Origin: Candidatus Omnitrophota bacterium
GTDB taxonomy: Bacteria; Omnitrophota; Gorgyraeia; Gygaellales; Profunditerraquicolaceae
Direction: 5' to 3'
Assembly (NCBI GenBank): GCA_028710845.1
Contig: JAQTTI010000029.1
Span: 1-10,830, forward strand
DNA: 10,830 nucleotides
Shown here: positions 1 through 7,866 of the stretch, one piece after another
Numbering within the stretch: the first letter of the stretch is position 1
How the letters are laid out: every line of letters starts with the position of its first letter
Notes under the pieces: generated by a model
Database searches by the model: none
Told to the model about the DNA's origin: nothing
Seen by the model: only the letters and a program-made list of their open reading frames with translations
Program-made: the position numbers and the translations under genes

Positions 1-556
1 AGAGGTTTTAGAAGTAGAAGAACCTTTTGGCAAAGGGCAGAAGGGCTCAAGTGCCATGCCTCACAAACGTAATCCGGTTATCTGCGAACGCATCTGTGGT
101 TTGGCTCGGATATTACGCGCCAATTCTTTGGCTGCCATCGAAAATATGGCGCTTTGGCATGAGCGGGATATCAGCCACTCTTCCGTTGAAAGGATAATTT
201 TTCCCGATTCCACCTTAGCTTTGGATTACATGCTCAATAAATTTATTGAAGTAGTAGGCGGGATGAAGGTCTATCCTGAAAATATGCTTAATAACCTGGC
301 CAAAACCCGCGGTTTGATCTTTTCTCAGAGGGTCTTAATTGCTTTAATGAACAAAGGTCTAGCCAGGAATAAAGCCTATGACCTGGTTCAAACCGCCGCT
401 ATGCAGACCTGGAGAGGCGCAGGTAATTTTAAGGACAACCTTTTAAGTTTACCCGGGGCAGCCGTTTATTTGAGCGCCAAGGAATTAGACAAGCTTTTTG
501 ATCTTGATTTTTACTTACGTAACGTAAATAAAATTTTCGCGAAGGTCGGATTATAA
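1..556 (+). CDS. purB: Adenylosuccinate lyase, C-terminal part (5' end outside window)
   Basis: The reading frame is open from base 2, so this is the last 184 residues of a protein whose N-terminus lies upstream. It begins EVLEVEEPFGKGQKG and then shows the fumarase/aspartase superfamily signature GSSAMPHKRNP (about bases 44-76), the mobile loop carrying the catalytic serine. Downstream, LWHERDISHSSVERI and YPENMLNNLAKTRGLIFSQRV match the small bacterial PurB type (about 430 residues), as does the ending NVNKIFAKVGL. The family cleaves SAICAR to AICAR and adenylosuccinate to AMP, in the cytoplasm as a homotetramer. An internal ATG at 56 is not the start, because it lies inside the signature. 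The next gene, purL, begins 62 bases later. The identification is secure. Confidence 0.97.
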   Translation, partial: EVLEVEEPFGKGQKGSSAMPHKRNPVICERICGLARILRANSLAAIENMALWHERDISHSSVERIIFPDSTLALDYMLNKFIEVVGGMKVYPENMLNNLAKTRGLIFSQRVLIALMNKGLARNKAYDLVQTAAMQTWRGAGNFKDNLLSLPGAAVYLSAKELDKLFDLDFYLRNVNKIFAKVGL

Positions 557-589
557 TTTAAATTTTTGCTAAGGTCAGATTAAATTTAA
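534..589 (+). repeat. Imperfect tandem direct repeat at the purB 3' end
   Basis: Bases 534-561 and 563-589 are two adjacent copies of one segment sharing the core AAGGTC(G/A)GATTA followed by AATTTAA. I count three substitutions and one single-base gap over 28 positions. The first copy encodes the last residues of PurB (IFAKVGL and stop). The second copy, in another frame relative to purB, would read IFAKVRLN. This looks like a small tandem duplication of the purB end. The homologous PurB C-terminus ends at the first copy, so the second copy is non-coding spacer. Confidence 0.7.
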
Positions 590-618
590 CCCTGCCTTTC
601 TAAAACTTCAAGATAACT

Positions 619-3513
619 ATGCAGTACAAAATCGAAGTAGTGGATAAGCCCGGTATCTTTGACGCTTGCGGTGCGGGTGTAACCAGGGATATTTCTGACC
701 TGGGTATAAAAGGCGTAAAGAAAGTAAGGTTTATCCAGGTCTATACTTTATCTGGCAATCTGGCCGAAGGCCAGGTTATAAATATCTGCGAAGAGTTATT
801 ATCAGATAAAGTCGCCCAAGATTACAGAATCTTATCCAACCAAGAACCCGATTCATCAAAAGGCAATCATATAATCGAAATTGCTTACAATCCCGGCGTG
901 ATGGATCCTGTCGAGGCCTCAGTCTTAAAAGGTATCCAGGACTTAGGGATTAAAGATGTCGAGTCGGTTAAGACCGCCAAAAAATATATCATTTCAGGCA
1001 AACTTTCTCCAGCGCAATTAAAAACTATTTCCGATAAACTGCTCTACAATAAGCTTATCCAGCATATAGTTAATCCCCGTGACGAAAATGGCGATACCAA
1101 GCATCTGCCGGGATATGTTTTTAACCTGATTAACGTTGATTTACTCGGCGCATCAGATGACGGGCTTTTAGAGATTAGTTCGCGCGGCCAGCTATTTCTT
1201 AATTTAAATGAAATGCGGCAGATCAAGGATTATTTTCGCAAAATAAAACGAAACCCGACTGATTGCGAATTAGAAACCATTGCCCAGACCTGGTCAGAGC
1301 ATTGCTACCATAAAACTTTTCGTGGAAACATTGATTATAAGGAGCAGAAAGCCGATCCTGAATTAGGCGACAAAAGGATCAAAAATTTATTGAAAAGCAC
1401 GATCATGAAAGTAACCAGGGAACTGGATAAAAGCTGGTGTGTTTCCGTATTTAAGGATAATTCAGGGGTAATTAAGTTCGATGCAAAAAATAATATCTGT
1501 TTTAAGGTTGAAACCCACAACCATCCCTCGGCATTAGAGCCGTTTGGCGGAGCCAATACCGGTATCGGAGGGGTAATCCGCGATTCTATGGGCACAGGCT
1601 TAGGAGCAAAACCGATATTAAACAGCGATATTTTTTGTTTTGCCCCGCCGGATTTTCCTTTTAATAAAGTTGCTACCGGTTCACTTCATCCCAAGAGGGT
1701 AATGAAAGGCGTGGTCAGGGGAGTAGCTGATTACGGGAACAAAATGGGGATTCCTACGGTAAACGGAGCAATATTATTCCATGAGCATTTTGCCGGTAAT
1801 CCTCTGGTATACTGCGGCACAGCCGGGATAATTCCCAAAGATAAATCTTTTAAAAAGACTAACCCAGGCGATTTGGTTGTTGTTGTAGGAGGCGCGACCG
1901 GACGCGACGGTATCCACGGAGCAACTTTTTCTTCCGGGGAGCTGACCCATGAATCGGAAACTGTTTCAAGCGGAGCAGTGCAAATAGGCAACCCAATCGA
2001 AGAGAAAAAAGTTCTGGACACAATTCTACAGGCCCGTGACCTGAATCTATATTCGGCGATAACCGATTGCGGGGCAGGCGGGCTTTCCAGCGCAGTAGGA
2101 GAGATGGGCGCTGAAATTGGCGCCAAGGTTTATCTGGACCGCGTGCCTTTAAAATATGCCGGTTTAAGCTATATGGAAATTTGGATTTCCGAGAGCCAGG
2201 AAAGAATGGTATTATCGGTTCCTCCTAAGAACATTGATAAGCTGACTGCTATATTCGAAAATGAAAATGTGCGTTCAACCGTAATCGGCGAGTTCACCGG
2301 CACAAAAAGATTGGAACTTTATTACCGGGATAATTTAGTCTGCGATTTAGATATGCATTTTATGCATGAAGGGATTCCGCAGATAACTAAAAAAGCCGTT
2401 TATATCCAGGCCAAACACAGAGAACCGAAAATTCCAGCCAAGAAAGATCTTACTGCCGACCTATTAAAACTGTTGGGACATTTTGATATCTGTTCCAAAG
2501 AATGGGTGGTCAGGCAATATGACCATGAAGTACAGGGAGGTTCGATCATCAAGCCTTTTGTCGGGATTAAAAATGACGGGCCAAGCGATGCCAGTGTAAC
2601 CAAGCCACTTCATGATTCGGATAAGGGGATCATCTTGTCTAACGGAATAAACTTCCGGTTCGGATTTATCGACCCCTATTGGATGGCAGCTTCATGCATT
2701 GACGAAGCCTTGCGCCAGATAATTAGCGTCGGCGGTTCTTTAAAGGAAGTTGCCATCTTAGATAATTTTTGTTGGGGCAATCCGGATAAAGCTGATCGCC
2801 TGGGAAGTTTAGTCCGCGCAGCTTACGGATGTTACGATGCCGCCAAAGCCTATTCAGTACCATTTATTTCCGGTAAAGACAGCTTTTATAATGAATTCAG
2901 CTTGCATGGCAGATCTACGCCTATTCCCGGCACACTGCTTATATCGGCAATCAGCGTAATGGAGGATATAAATAAATCAGTTTCCATGTATGCCAAAGAA
3001 TCCGGCGATTTAATTTATGTTGTAGGTAAAACCCGCGACGAATTAGGCGGTTCGCATTATTATGATTTATATAAAATGATCGGAAACCGCCTACCCCGGG
3101 TCTATTATAGCGAGGCGTTAAAAACATTCGCTGCCTTAAATGCCGCGGCAGAAAAAGGTTTGGTTAAAGCCATGCATGATTGTTCTGACGGCGGCTTGGG
3201 AGTAGCCTTAGCTGAAGTTGCATTTAGCGGCGGCTTAGGTTTATCGCTGTTTCTCGGCGAAGTTCCTTATATTTCAACTTCTAGGCGCAATGACAATCTT
3301 CTTTTCTCAGAATCAAATTCCCGTTTTGTAGTTGAGGTTGATAAAAAATACCAAAAAGAATTCGAGAAAATCTTAAAAAATACTTCTTTCGGGCTGGCAG
3401 GCTGTTTGACTGCAAAAACAGATTTTAAAATTTACGGCTTAGACGGAAAAATTTGCCTTAATACGGATATAGCTAAATTAAAAGAGGCCTGGCAGAGGCC
3501 CTTAAGATGGTAG
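619..3513 (+). CDS. purL: Phosphoribosylformylglycinamidine synthase, tandem PurS-like domains fused to PurL
   Basis: This 964-residue protein is the ATP-dependent synthetase subunit that converts FGAR to FGAM using ammonia from PurQ. Residues 1-72 and 83-151 are two PurS-like modules. The second is clearer (GVMDPVEASVLKGIQDLGI), and both share a D..G(A/S)xV...I.DLGIK.V..V pattern. The PurL core starts near residue 165 and contains TWSEHCYHKTF (224-234, with the histidine proposed as catalytic), ETHNHPSALEPFGGANTGIGG (298-318), DCGAGGLSSAVGEMG (483-497), RQYDHEVQGG (632-641), SGKDSF (751-756) and HDCSDGGLG (853-861). It is longer than stand-alone small PurL (about 740) and shorter than the large PurL with fused glutaminase (about 1300). 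The glutaminase is encoded separately at 4221. The ATG at 619 lacks an obvious Shine-Dalgarno sequence, but the PurS-like domain starts right at it. Confidence 0.96.
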   Translation: MQYKIEVVDKPGIFDACGAGVTRDISDLGIKGVKKVRFIQVYTLSGNLAEGQVINICEELLSDKVAQDYRILSNQEPDSSKGNHIIEIAYNPGVMDPVEASVLKGIQDLGIKDVESVKTAKKYIISGKLSPAQLKTISDKLLYNKLIQHIVNPRDENGDTKHLPGYVFNLINVDLLGASDDGLLEISSRGQLFLNLNEMRQIKDYFRKIKRNPTDCELETIAQTWSEHCYHKTFRGNIDYKEQKADPELGDKRIKNLLKSTIMKVTRELDKSWCVSVFKDNSGVIKFDAKNNICFKVETHNHPSALEPFGGANTGIGGVIRDSMGTGLGAKPILNSDIFCFAPPDFPFNKVATGSLHPKRVMKGVVRGVADYGNKMGIPTVNGAILFHEHFAGNPLVYCGTAGIIPKDKSFKKTNPGDLVVVVGGATGRDGIHGATFSSGELTHESETVSSGAVQIGNPIEEKKVLDTILQARDLNLYSAITDCGAGGLSSAVGEMGAEIGAKVYLDRVPLKYAGLSYMEIWISESQERMVLSVPPKNIDKLTAIFENENVRSTVIGEFTGTKRLELYYRDNLVCDLDMHFMHEGIPQITKKAVYIQAKHREPKIPAKKDLTADLLKLLGHFDICSKEWVVRQYDHEVQGGSIIKPFVGIKNDGPSDASVTKPLHDSDKGIILSNGINFRFGFIDPYWMAASCIDEALRQIISVGGSLKEVAILDNFCWGNPDKADRLGSLVRAAYGCYDAAKAYSVPFISGKDSFYNEFSLHGRSTPIPGTLLISAISVMEDINKSVSMYAKESGDLIYVVGKTRDELGGSHYYDLYKMIGNRLPRVYYSEALKTFAALNAAAEKGLVKAMHDCSDGGLGVALAEVAFSGGLGLSLFLGEVPYISTSRRNDNLLFSESNSRFVVEVDKKYQKEFEKILKNTSFGLAGCLTAKTDFKIYGLDGKICLNTDIAKLKEAWQRPLRW

Positions 3514-3516
3514 GAG
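3513..3516 (+). promoter_or_regulatory. Shine-Dalgarno for the LOG-family gene
   Basis: GGAG overlaps the purL stop codon and lies six bases before the ATG at 3523. It supports that start over the later in-frame ATG at residue 29 (MSEFVDGFE), and it makes translation of the LOG gene close-coupled to purL. Confidence 0.7.
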
Positions 3517-3522
3517 TAAAAT

Positions 3523-4224
3523 ATGAAAAAGATCAAAGCTTGCCCACCGCAACTGATCGAAGAAAGTGATTTCACCAAAGAAGATACCTGGCGTATATTC
3601 AGGATCATGTCGGAGTTTGTCGATGGTTTTGAGGTCCTTTCCAAAGTCGGTAAAGCAGTCTCTCTATTTGGTTCAGCCCGTACGAAGAGGGACAGTAAAT
3701 TTTACAAACAAGCCGAAGAAGTCGCCTATCATATCGCCAAAGCAGGATATGCGGTAATTACCGGAAGCGGCCCCGGTACAATGGAGGCAGCCAATAAGGG
3801 GACCCAGCGCGCCGGAGGGCATTCAATCGGTTTAAATATTCAGCTTCCTTGCGAACAAAAACCAAACCAGTTTGTAGATACTATTTTAGGTTTCCGCTAT
3901 TTCTTTGTGCGTAAAGTAATGTTTGTTAAATATGCAAAAGCTTTCGTAATTATGCCCGGAGGTTATGGCACTTTAGATGAATTTTTTGAAGCAATTACGC
4001 TGATCCAGACCCGCCGGATTTTAAGATTCCCGGTTATTCTCTTTAACAGCCAATACTGGAAACCGCTTTTAGGTTGGCTTAAGGAAACGGTGTTAGCCTA
4101 TGGCAATATTAATAAAGACGATCTGGATATATTTATTTTAGTTGACGAACCAAAAGAGGTGGCCCAGGCAATTAAGAAATTTTATGCAACGGCAAAAATA
4201 AAGAAAGAGGTTGTTAAAAGTTGA
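3523..4224 (+). CDS. LOG-family (TIGR00730-type) nucleotide 5'-monophosphate phosphoribohydrolase-like protein
   Basis: This 233-residue Rossmann-fold protein has the LOG-family signatures GSARTK (50-55), GSGPGTMEAANKG (81-93), RKVMFVKYA (130-138) and PGGYGTLDE (145-153). The last is the PGGxGTxxE motif that contributes the catalytic glutamate. Members are often misnamed lysine decarboxylases. Characterised relatives split nucleoside monophosphates into base and ribose 5-phosphate (plant LOG on cytokinin nucleotides; the related PpnN on purine nucleotides). The N-terminal extension with DTWRIFRIMSEFVDGFE is typical of the longer bacterial subgroup. Its place between purL and purQ, nine bases after purL and overlapping purQ by four, suggests a link to purine nucleotide turnover. 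The substrate is not known, so no symbol is assigned. Confidence 0.9.
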   Translation: MKKIKACPPQLIEESDFTKEDTWRIFRIMSEFVDGFEVLSKVGKAVSLFGSARTKRDSKFYKQAEEVAYHIAKAGYAVITGSGPGTMEAANKGTQRAGGHSIGLNIQLPCEQKPNQFVDTILGFRYFFVRKVMFVKYAKAFVIMPGGYGTLDEFFEAITLIQTRRILRFPVILFNSQYWKPLLGWLKETVLAYGNINKDDLDIFILVDEPKEVAQAIKKFYATAKIKKEVVKS

Positions 4225-5012
4225 AACCAAAGGTTTGTGTATTAAGAAGCGCAGGGACAAATTGCGACAAGGAAACCGCCGCCGCCTTTTTACTTGCCGG
4301 GGCCGAAGTTGAATCGTTGCATATAAACAACTTGGTTAACGGCAGGAGAAAACTTGATCAATTCCATATCCTGGCTTTATCAGGAGGATTCAGCTATGGC
4401 GATGATGTTGCTTCGGGAAAGCTATTTGCCAATGAACTTAAATTTAAGCTCAACGAAGAGCTTAAGAAGTTTATCAACGACGGTAAGCTGGTCATTGGCA
4501 TTTGCAATGGTTTTCAAATCCTGGTTAAAAGCGGTTTTCTCCCGAATAGCGCGGAGTTAAAACAGAGTACAAGCTTGATCCTTAATGATTCTGCTAAATT
4601 CGAGGACCGCTGGGCGTATCTAAAACCAACCGGGAAATCAGTCTGGACCAGGGGCATAAAAGAAATAATTTATCTTCCGGTGGCCCACGGCGAGGGGAAG
4701 TTTGTTATTGCAGATAAAGAGGTGTTAGATAAGCTTAAAAAAAATAAACAGATAGTTTTTAAGTATTGCGATCCTAAAGGCAGAAGTTCAAATTACCCCG
4801 ATAACCCTAACGGCTCGATTGAAAACATCGCAGGCATAAGCGACACTACGGGCAGGATCTTGGGCATGATGCCTCATCCTGAAAGGCATGTTTTTTCGGC
4901 CCAGCACCCCCGTAACTGGGATCGTAAGGGGAAAAAATACGGCGACGGCCTGCAGATTTTTAAAAACGGCGTGGATTTTATTAAAAAGAATTTTAAAGGG
5001 GAGAAGATATAA
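4221..5012 (+). CDS. purQ: Phosphoribosylformylglycinamidine synthase, glutaminase subunit
   Basis: This 263-residue class I glutamine amidotransferase supplies ammonia to PurL. The N-terminus KVCVLRSAGTNCDKET and SGGFSYGDDVASGK are PurQ hallmarks. The catalytic triad is visible as Cys95 in GICNGFQ with His219 and Glu221 in MMPHPERH. It is longer than B. subtilis PurQ (about 227), with extra sequence around 130-150 and a C-terminal stretch (HPRNWDRKGKKYGDGLQIF) after the catalytic histidine. The start is TTG at 4221, and the TTGA overlaps the stop of the LOG gene, a typical coupling arrangement. An AGAGG lies ten bases upstream. The next gene begins immediately after the stop. It presumably forms a complex with the PurS-like/PurL fusion encoded at 619-3513. 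Confidence 0.97.
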   Translation: MKPKVCVLRSAGTNCDKETAAAFLLAGAEVESLHINNLVNGRRKLDQFHILALSGGFSYGDDVASGKLFANELKFKLNEELKKFINDGKLVIGICNGFQILVKSGFLPNSAELKQSTSLILNDSAKFEDRWAYLKPTGKSVWTRGIKEIIYLPVAHGEGKFVIADKEVLDKLKKNKQIVFKYCDPKGRSSNYPDNPNGSIENIAGISDTTGRILGMMPHPERHVFSAQHPRNWDRKGKKYGDGLQIFKNGVDFIKKNFKGEKI

Positions 5013-6437
5013 ATGAGTGGAATGTTCGGAGTGATTTCAAGAAAGAATTGTTCTGAGGATTTATTTTACGGCACTGATTATCATTCTCATCTAGGCACGC
5101 AATTTGCCGGCCTGGCTGTCTACGGCCAAGAACTTACCCGTAAAATTCACGATATAAAAGGAAGCCAGTTCAAGGCAAAGTTCAACGAAGACTACCTGAA
5201 ACTAAAGGGTGATAAGGGTATTGGGATTATCAGCGCCCGTGATGAAGAGCCGATTGTGATGAATTCCAAATTCGGGCCTTTTGCCATTTGCACCAATGGT
5301 TATATCGAAAACGCCGATAAAATCGCCCGCGAACTTTTTAAAAAAGGAAGGTCTTTTGCCGAGGTAGCCGAAGGAAAGATTAATTTTGCCGAAATGGCAG
5401 CTAAAATTATAATTTCCGGTAAATCAATAATCGAAGGCGTAGAAAAGCTTTTTTCCAAAATCCGGGGTTCATGCTCACTGCTTTTGTTAAACAAAGAAGG
5501 AATTTACGCCTGTCGCGATAGGCTTGGTTTAACTCCTTTAGTTATCGGTAAAAGAGGCAAAGACTGGGCAGTCTCGACTGAATCTGCCGCTTTTCTTAAT
5601 TTGGGCTATAAGTTAATCAAATACCTTGAGCCGGGCGAAATAGTTTTAATTACCGATTCGGGCCTTAAAATAAAAAGAGAGGGTTCTCAGGCTAACCAGA
5701 TCTGTTCATTCCTTTGGGTATATACCGGTTTTCCTGCTTCCTACTATGAGTCGATTAACGTCGAAACCTCAAGAGAAAGATGCGGAGCCCAGCTTGCCAA
5801 AGATGACGATATTGTTGCCGATCTGGTTGCCGGTATTCCTGATTCAGGGACTGCTCATGCTATCGGCTATAGTATGCAATCAGGAGTGCCTTTACGCAGG
5901 CCGTTAGTAAAATATACTTCGGGTTTCGACCGCTCATATACTCCGGTTTCCCAGGAAAGAAGGGATTTAGTTGCCAAGATGAAACTTATCCCTGTTCCTG
6001 AAATCATCAAAGGCAAACGGATAGTATTCTGCGATGATTCTATAGTCCGCGGTACCCAGCTTAAAAATTTTACTATCCAGAAATTAAAAAAGCATGGAGT
6101 AAAAGAGGTGCATTTGCGCATCGCTTGCCCCCCGCTTATGTTTCCCTGTAAATTTAATTATTCTACCCGCAGCGTTAATGAATTAGCGGCTCGCCGGGCG
6201 ATTAAAATATTAGAAGGTAAAGAACCGAAATGCCTATCTAAATACATCGATGAGAACAGTAAAGAATATAAAAGAATGGTTGACTGGATCAACAAGGATC
6301 TTGGTTCGACAACTTTAAAATATCAGAAGCTTGATGATATGATTCAAGCTATCGGTTTACCTAAAGATAAACTTTGCTTATATTGCTGGACAGGAAGAGA
6401 GCCTAAAAATGGAAAAAACATTTGTAAAAAAAGATAG
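5013..6437 (+). CDS. PurF-like amidophosphoribosyltransferase paralogue with degenerate glutaminase domain
   Basis: This 474-residue protein has the full PurF layout: an N-terminal Ntn-type glutaminase fold (about 1-225) and a C-terminal phosphoribosyltransferase domain with an intact PRPP loop (VFCDDSIVRGTQ, 338-349). Cys231, Cys379, Cys455 and Cys458 align with the four iron-sulfur ligands of B. subtilis-type PurF. The glutaminase appears dead. The N-terminus is MSGMFGV where true PurF has CG(V/L)FG, so the nucleophilic cysteine is replaced by serine. The GHVRYST segment reads GIISARD, and the TDSE segment reads INFAE; only the Asn-Gly pair (95-96) remains. The flexible PRT loop also differs: TSGFDRSYTPVSQ in place of YVGRTFIQP. 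AGGGGAG at 4997-5003 precedes the ATG, which directly abuts the purQ stop. It may be an ammonia-dependent enzyme, a regulatory partner of PurF, or a transferase for another acceptor; no function is proven. Confidence 0.88.
   Translation: MSGMFGVISRKNCSEDLFYGTDYHSHLGTQFAGLAVYGQELTRKIHDIKGSQFKAKFNEDYLKLKGDKGIGIISARDEEPIVMNSKFGPFAICTNGYIENADKIARELFKKGRSFAEVAEGKINFAEMAAKIIISGKSIIEGVEKLFSKIRGSCSLLLLNKEGIYACRDRLGLTPLVIGKRGKDWAVSTESAAFLNLGYKLIKYLEPGEIVLITDSGLKIKREGSQANQICSFLWVYTGFPASYYESINVETSRERCGAQLAKDDDIVADLVAGIPDSGTAHAIGYSMQSGVPLRRPLVKYTSGFDRSYTPVSQERRDLVAKMKLIPVPEIIKGKRIVFCDDSIVRGTQLKNFTIQKLKKHGVKEVHLRIACPPLMFPCKFNYSTRSVNELAARRAIKILEGKEPKCLSKYIDENSKEYKRMVDWINKDLGSTTLKYQKLDDMIQAIGLPKDKLCLYCWTGREPKNGKNICKKR
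6392..6400 (+). promoter_or_regulatory. Shine-Dalgarno for purF inside the upstream gene
   Basis: AGGAAGAGA lies within the end of the paralogue's coding sequence, 8 to 13 bases before the ATG at 6409 depending on which purines pair. It supports initiation at 6409, giving a short propeptide before the catalytic cysteine. Confidence 0.5.
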
Positions 6438-7866
6438 CCTGGAGCCAAAAGAATATTGCGGATTATTCGGGATTACCAATAATAAGCAGGCAGTCTGGTT
6501 TGCTTATTTAGGGCTTTTTGCCCAACAGCACCGGGGGCAGGAGGCCTGCGGGATTGTAGCCAATAACCAGGGAGTTTTAACTATCCATAAAGAAGTGGGC
6601 CTGGTTAGCGATGTGTTTAATGAAAAAGTCCTAAGCAGTTTACGGGGTAATATGGCAGTAGGACATGTACGTTATTCGACGACAGGTTCAAGCGTGCTTA
6701 AAAACGCTCAGCCGCTTATGCTTGAGTATGCCAACGGCCCGATTTGTATCGCCCATAACGGAAACTTAGTCAATTCATTCGAACTTAGGCAGAAGCTGGA
6801 AAAAAGTGGTTCGATCTTTCAAACAACTACCGATTCAGAGCTGATCATCCATCTGATGGCCCGTAGTAACCGGCGCAGCCTGGAAGACAGCCTGGTTTAT
6901 GCTTTAAAGAGAATAAGGGGGGCTTATTCTTTGGTAATGATGAATGCCCAATATTTAATCGGAGTAAGAGATCCCCACGGTTACCGGCCGTTAGTGTTGG
7001 GCAAGATTAATTCTTCATATTGCCTGGCTTCAGAAACCTGCGCTTTTGATTTGATCGGCGCCCAATTTATCAGGGAAATTCAACCGGGCGAAATAGTATT
7101 TATCGATAACTCCGGGGGATTGAAATCTATCAAGCCGAAAGAATTAATGGTTAAACATTACGCATTTTGTACTTTCGAGCATGTTTATTTTTCCCGCCCG
7201 GATTCGAAGGCCTTCGGAGAAACCGTCCACACAGTGCGCCGTAAATTTGGAGCCCAGTTGGCTAAGGAGCATCCGGTTAATGCGGATTTTGTAGTGCCGG
7301 TTCCTGACTCAGGGTTTTCTGCTGCTCTCGGTTATTCGCAGGAGTCCGGTATTCCTTTAGAGATGGGGATAATCCGCAACCATTACGTCGGCAGGACGTT
7401 TATTCAGCCGGCCCAGGATTCCCGCGATATGGGAGTCAGGATAAAGTTTAATACTTTAAAAGATATTTTAAAAGGAAAACGGGTTGTTATTGTTGACGAT
7501 TCGATTGTCCGTGGGACAACTTCTAAAATCCGTGTCCGTAATTTGCGTAAGGCCGGCGTAAAGGAAGTGCATTTAAGGATCTCCTGCCCGGCGCACCGGT
7601 TTCCCTGTTTTTACGGGATTGATTTTCACCGTTCCAGCGAACTAATCGCCAATAAATTTGCTTCACTTGAAAAAATAGCTAAATATTTGGCGGTTGACTC
7701 GCTGGGGTATTTAAGTTTAGACGGGATGTTGAATTGTTTAGGAAGAGGCAAAGAAAACTATTGCGCTGCCTGCTGGACGGGTAAATATGCGGTCAGGGCA
7801 GAAAAGAGGCACAGTAAATTTTCTTTGGAGAGGCGTTGCTGCGGACAAGGAGAAATTCAAACATAA
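6409..7866 (+). CDS. purF: Amidophosphoribosyltransferase (glutamine PRPP amidotransferase)
   Basis: The enzyme catalyses the first committed step of purine synthesis, PRPP plus glutamine to phosphoribosylamine. The 485-residue product starts with 16 residues (ending in KEY) before CGLFGI, so Cys17 should become the mature N-terminal nucleophile after propeptide removal, as in B. subtilis-type PurF. Glutaminase residues are intact: QQHRGQEACGI (39-49), GHVRYSTTG (85-93), HNGNL (116-120) and TTDSE (140-144). The PRT domain has PDSG (299-302), the flexible loop NHYVGRTFIQP (324-334) and the PRPP loop VVIVDDSIVRGTT (359-371). Cys254, Cys400, Cys452 and Cys455 fit the iron-sulfur ligands. It overlaps the paralogue by 29 bases in a different frame. 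Its stop codon lies inside the left arm of the inverted repeat at 7860, so the last few residues of the tail (RRCCGQGEIQT) may have been altered by that insertion. Confidence 0.97.
   Translation: MEKTFVKKDSLEPKEYCGLFGITNNKQAVWFAYLGLFAQQHRGQEACGIVANNQGVLTIHKEVGLVSDVFNEKVLSSLRGNMAVGHVRYSTTGSSVLKNAQPLMLEYANGPICIAHNGNLVNSFELRQKLEKSGSIFQTTTDSELIIHLMARSNRRSLEDSLVYALKRIRGAYSLVMMNAQYLIGVRDPHGYRPLVLGKINSSYCLASETCAFDLIGAQFIREIQPGEIVFIDNSGGLKSIKPKELMVKHYAFCTFEHVYFSRPDSKAFGETVHTVRRKFGAQLAKEHPVNADFVVPVPDSGFSAALGYSQESGIPLEMGIIRNHYVGRTFIQPAQDSRDMGVRIKFNTLKDILKGKRVVIVDDSIVRGTTSKIRVRNLRKAGVKEVHLRISCPAHRFPCFYGIDFHRSSELIANKFASLEKIAKYLAVDSLGYLSLDGMLNCLGRGKENYCAACWTGKYAVRAEKRHSKFSLERRCCGQGEIQT

Noticed and set aside
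557..618. Promoter or purine riboswitch between purB and purL
   Set aside because: The 62-base gap is AT-rich and half occupied by the duplicated purB end; no riboswitch-sized structure or convincing -35/-10 pair can be made out.
1731..2126. 131-codon minus-strand open frame opposite purL
   Set aside because: It is fully inside the conserved PurL core and resembles no protein; treated as a shadow frame.
5013..6437. PurF paralogue as a pseudogene
   Set aside because: The frame is intact for 474 codons with a good ribosome binding site, a conserved PRPP loop and conserved metal-ligand cysteines, so it looks selected rather than decaying.
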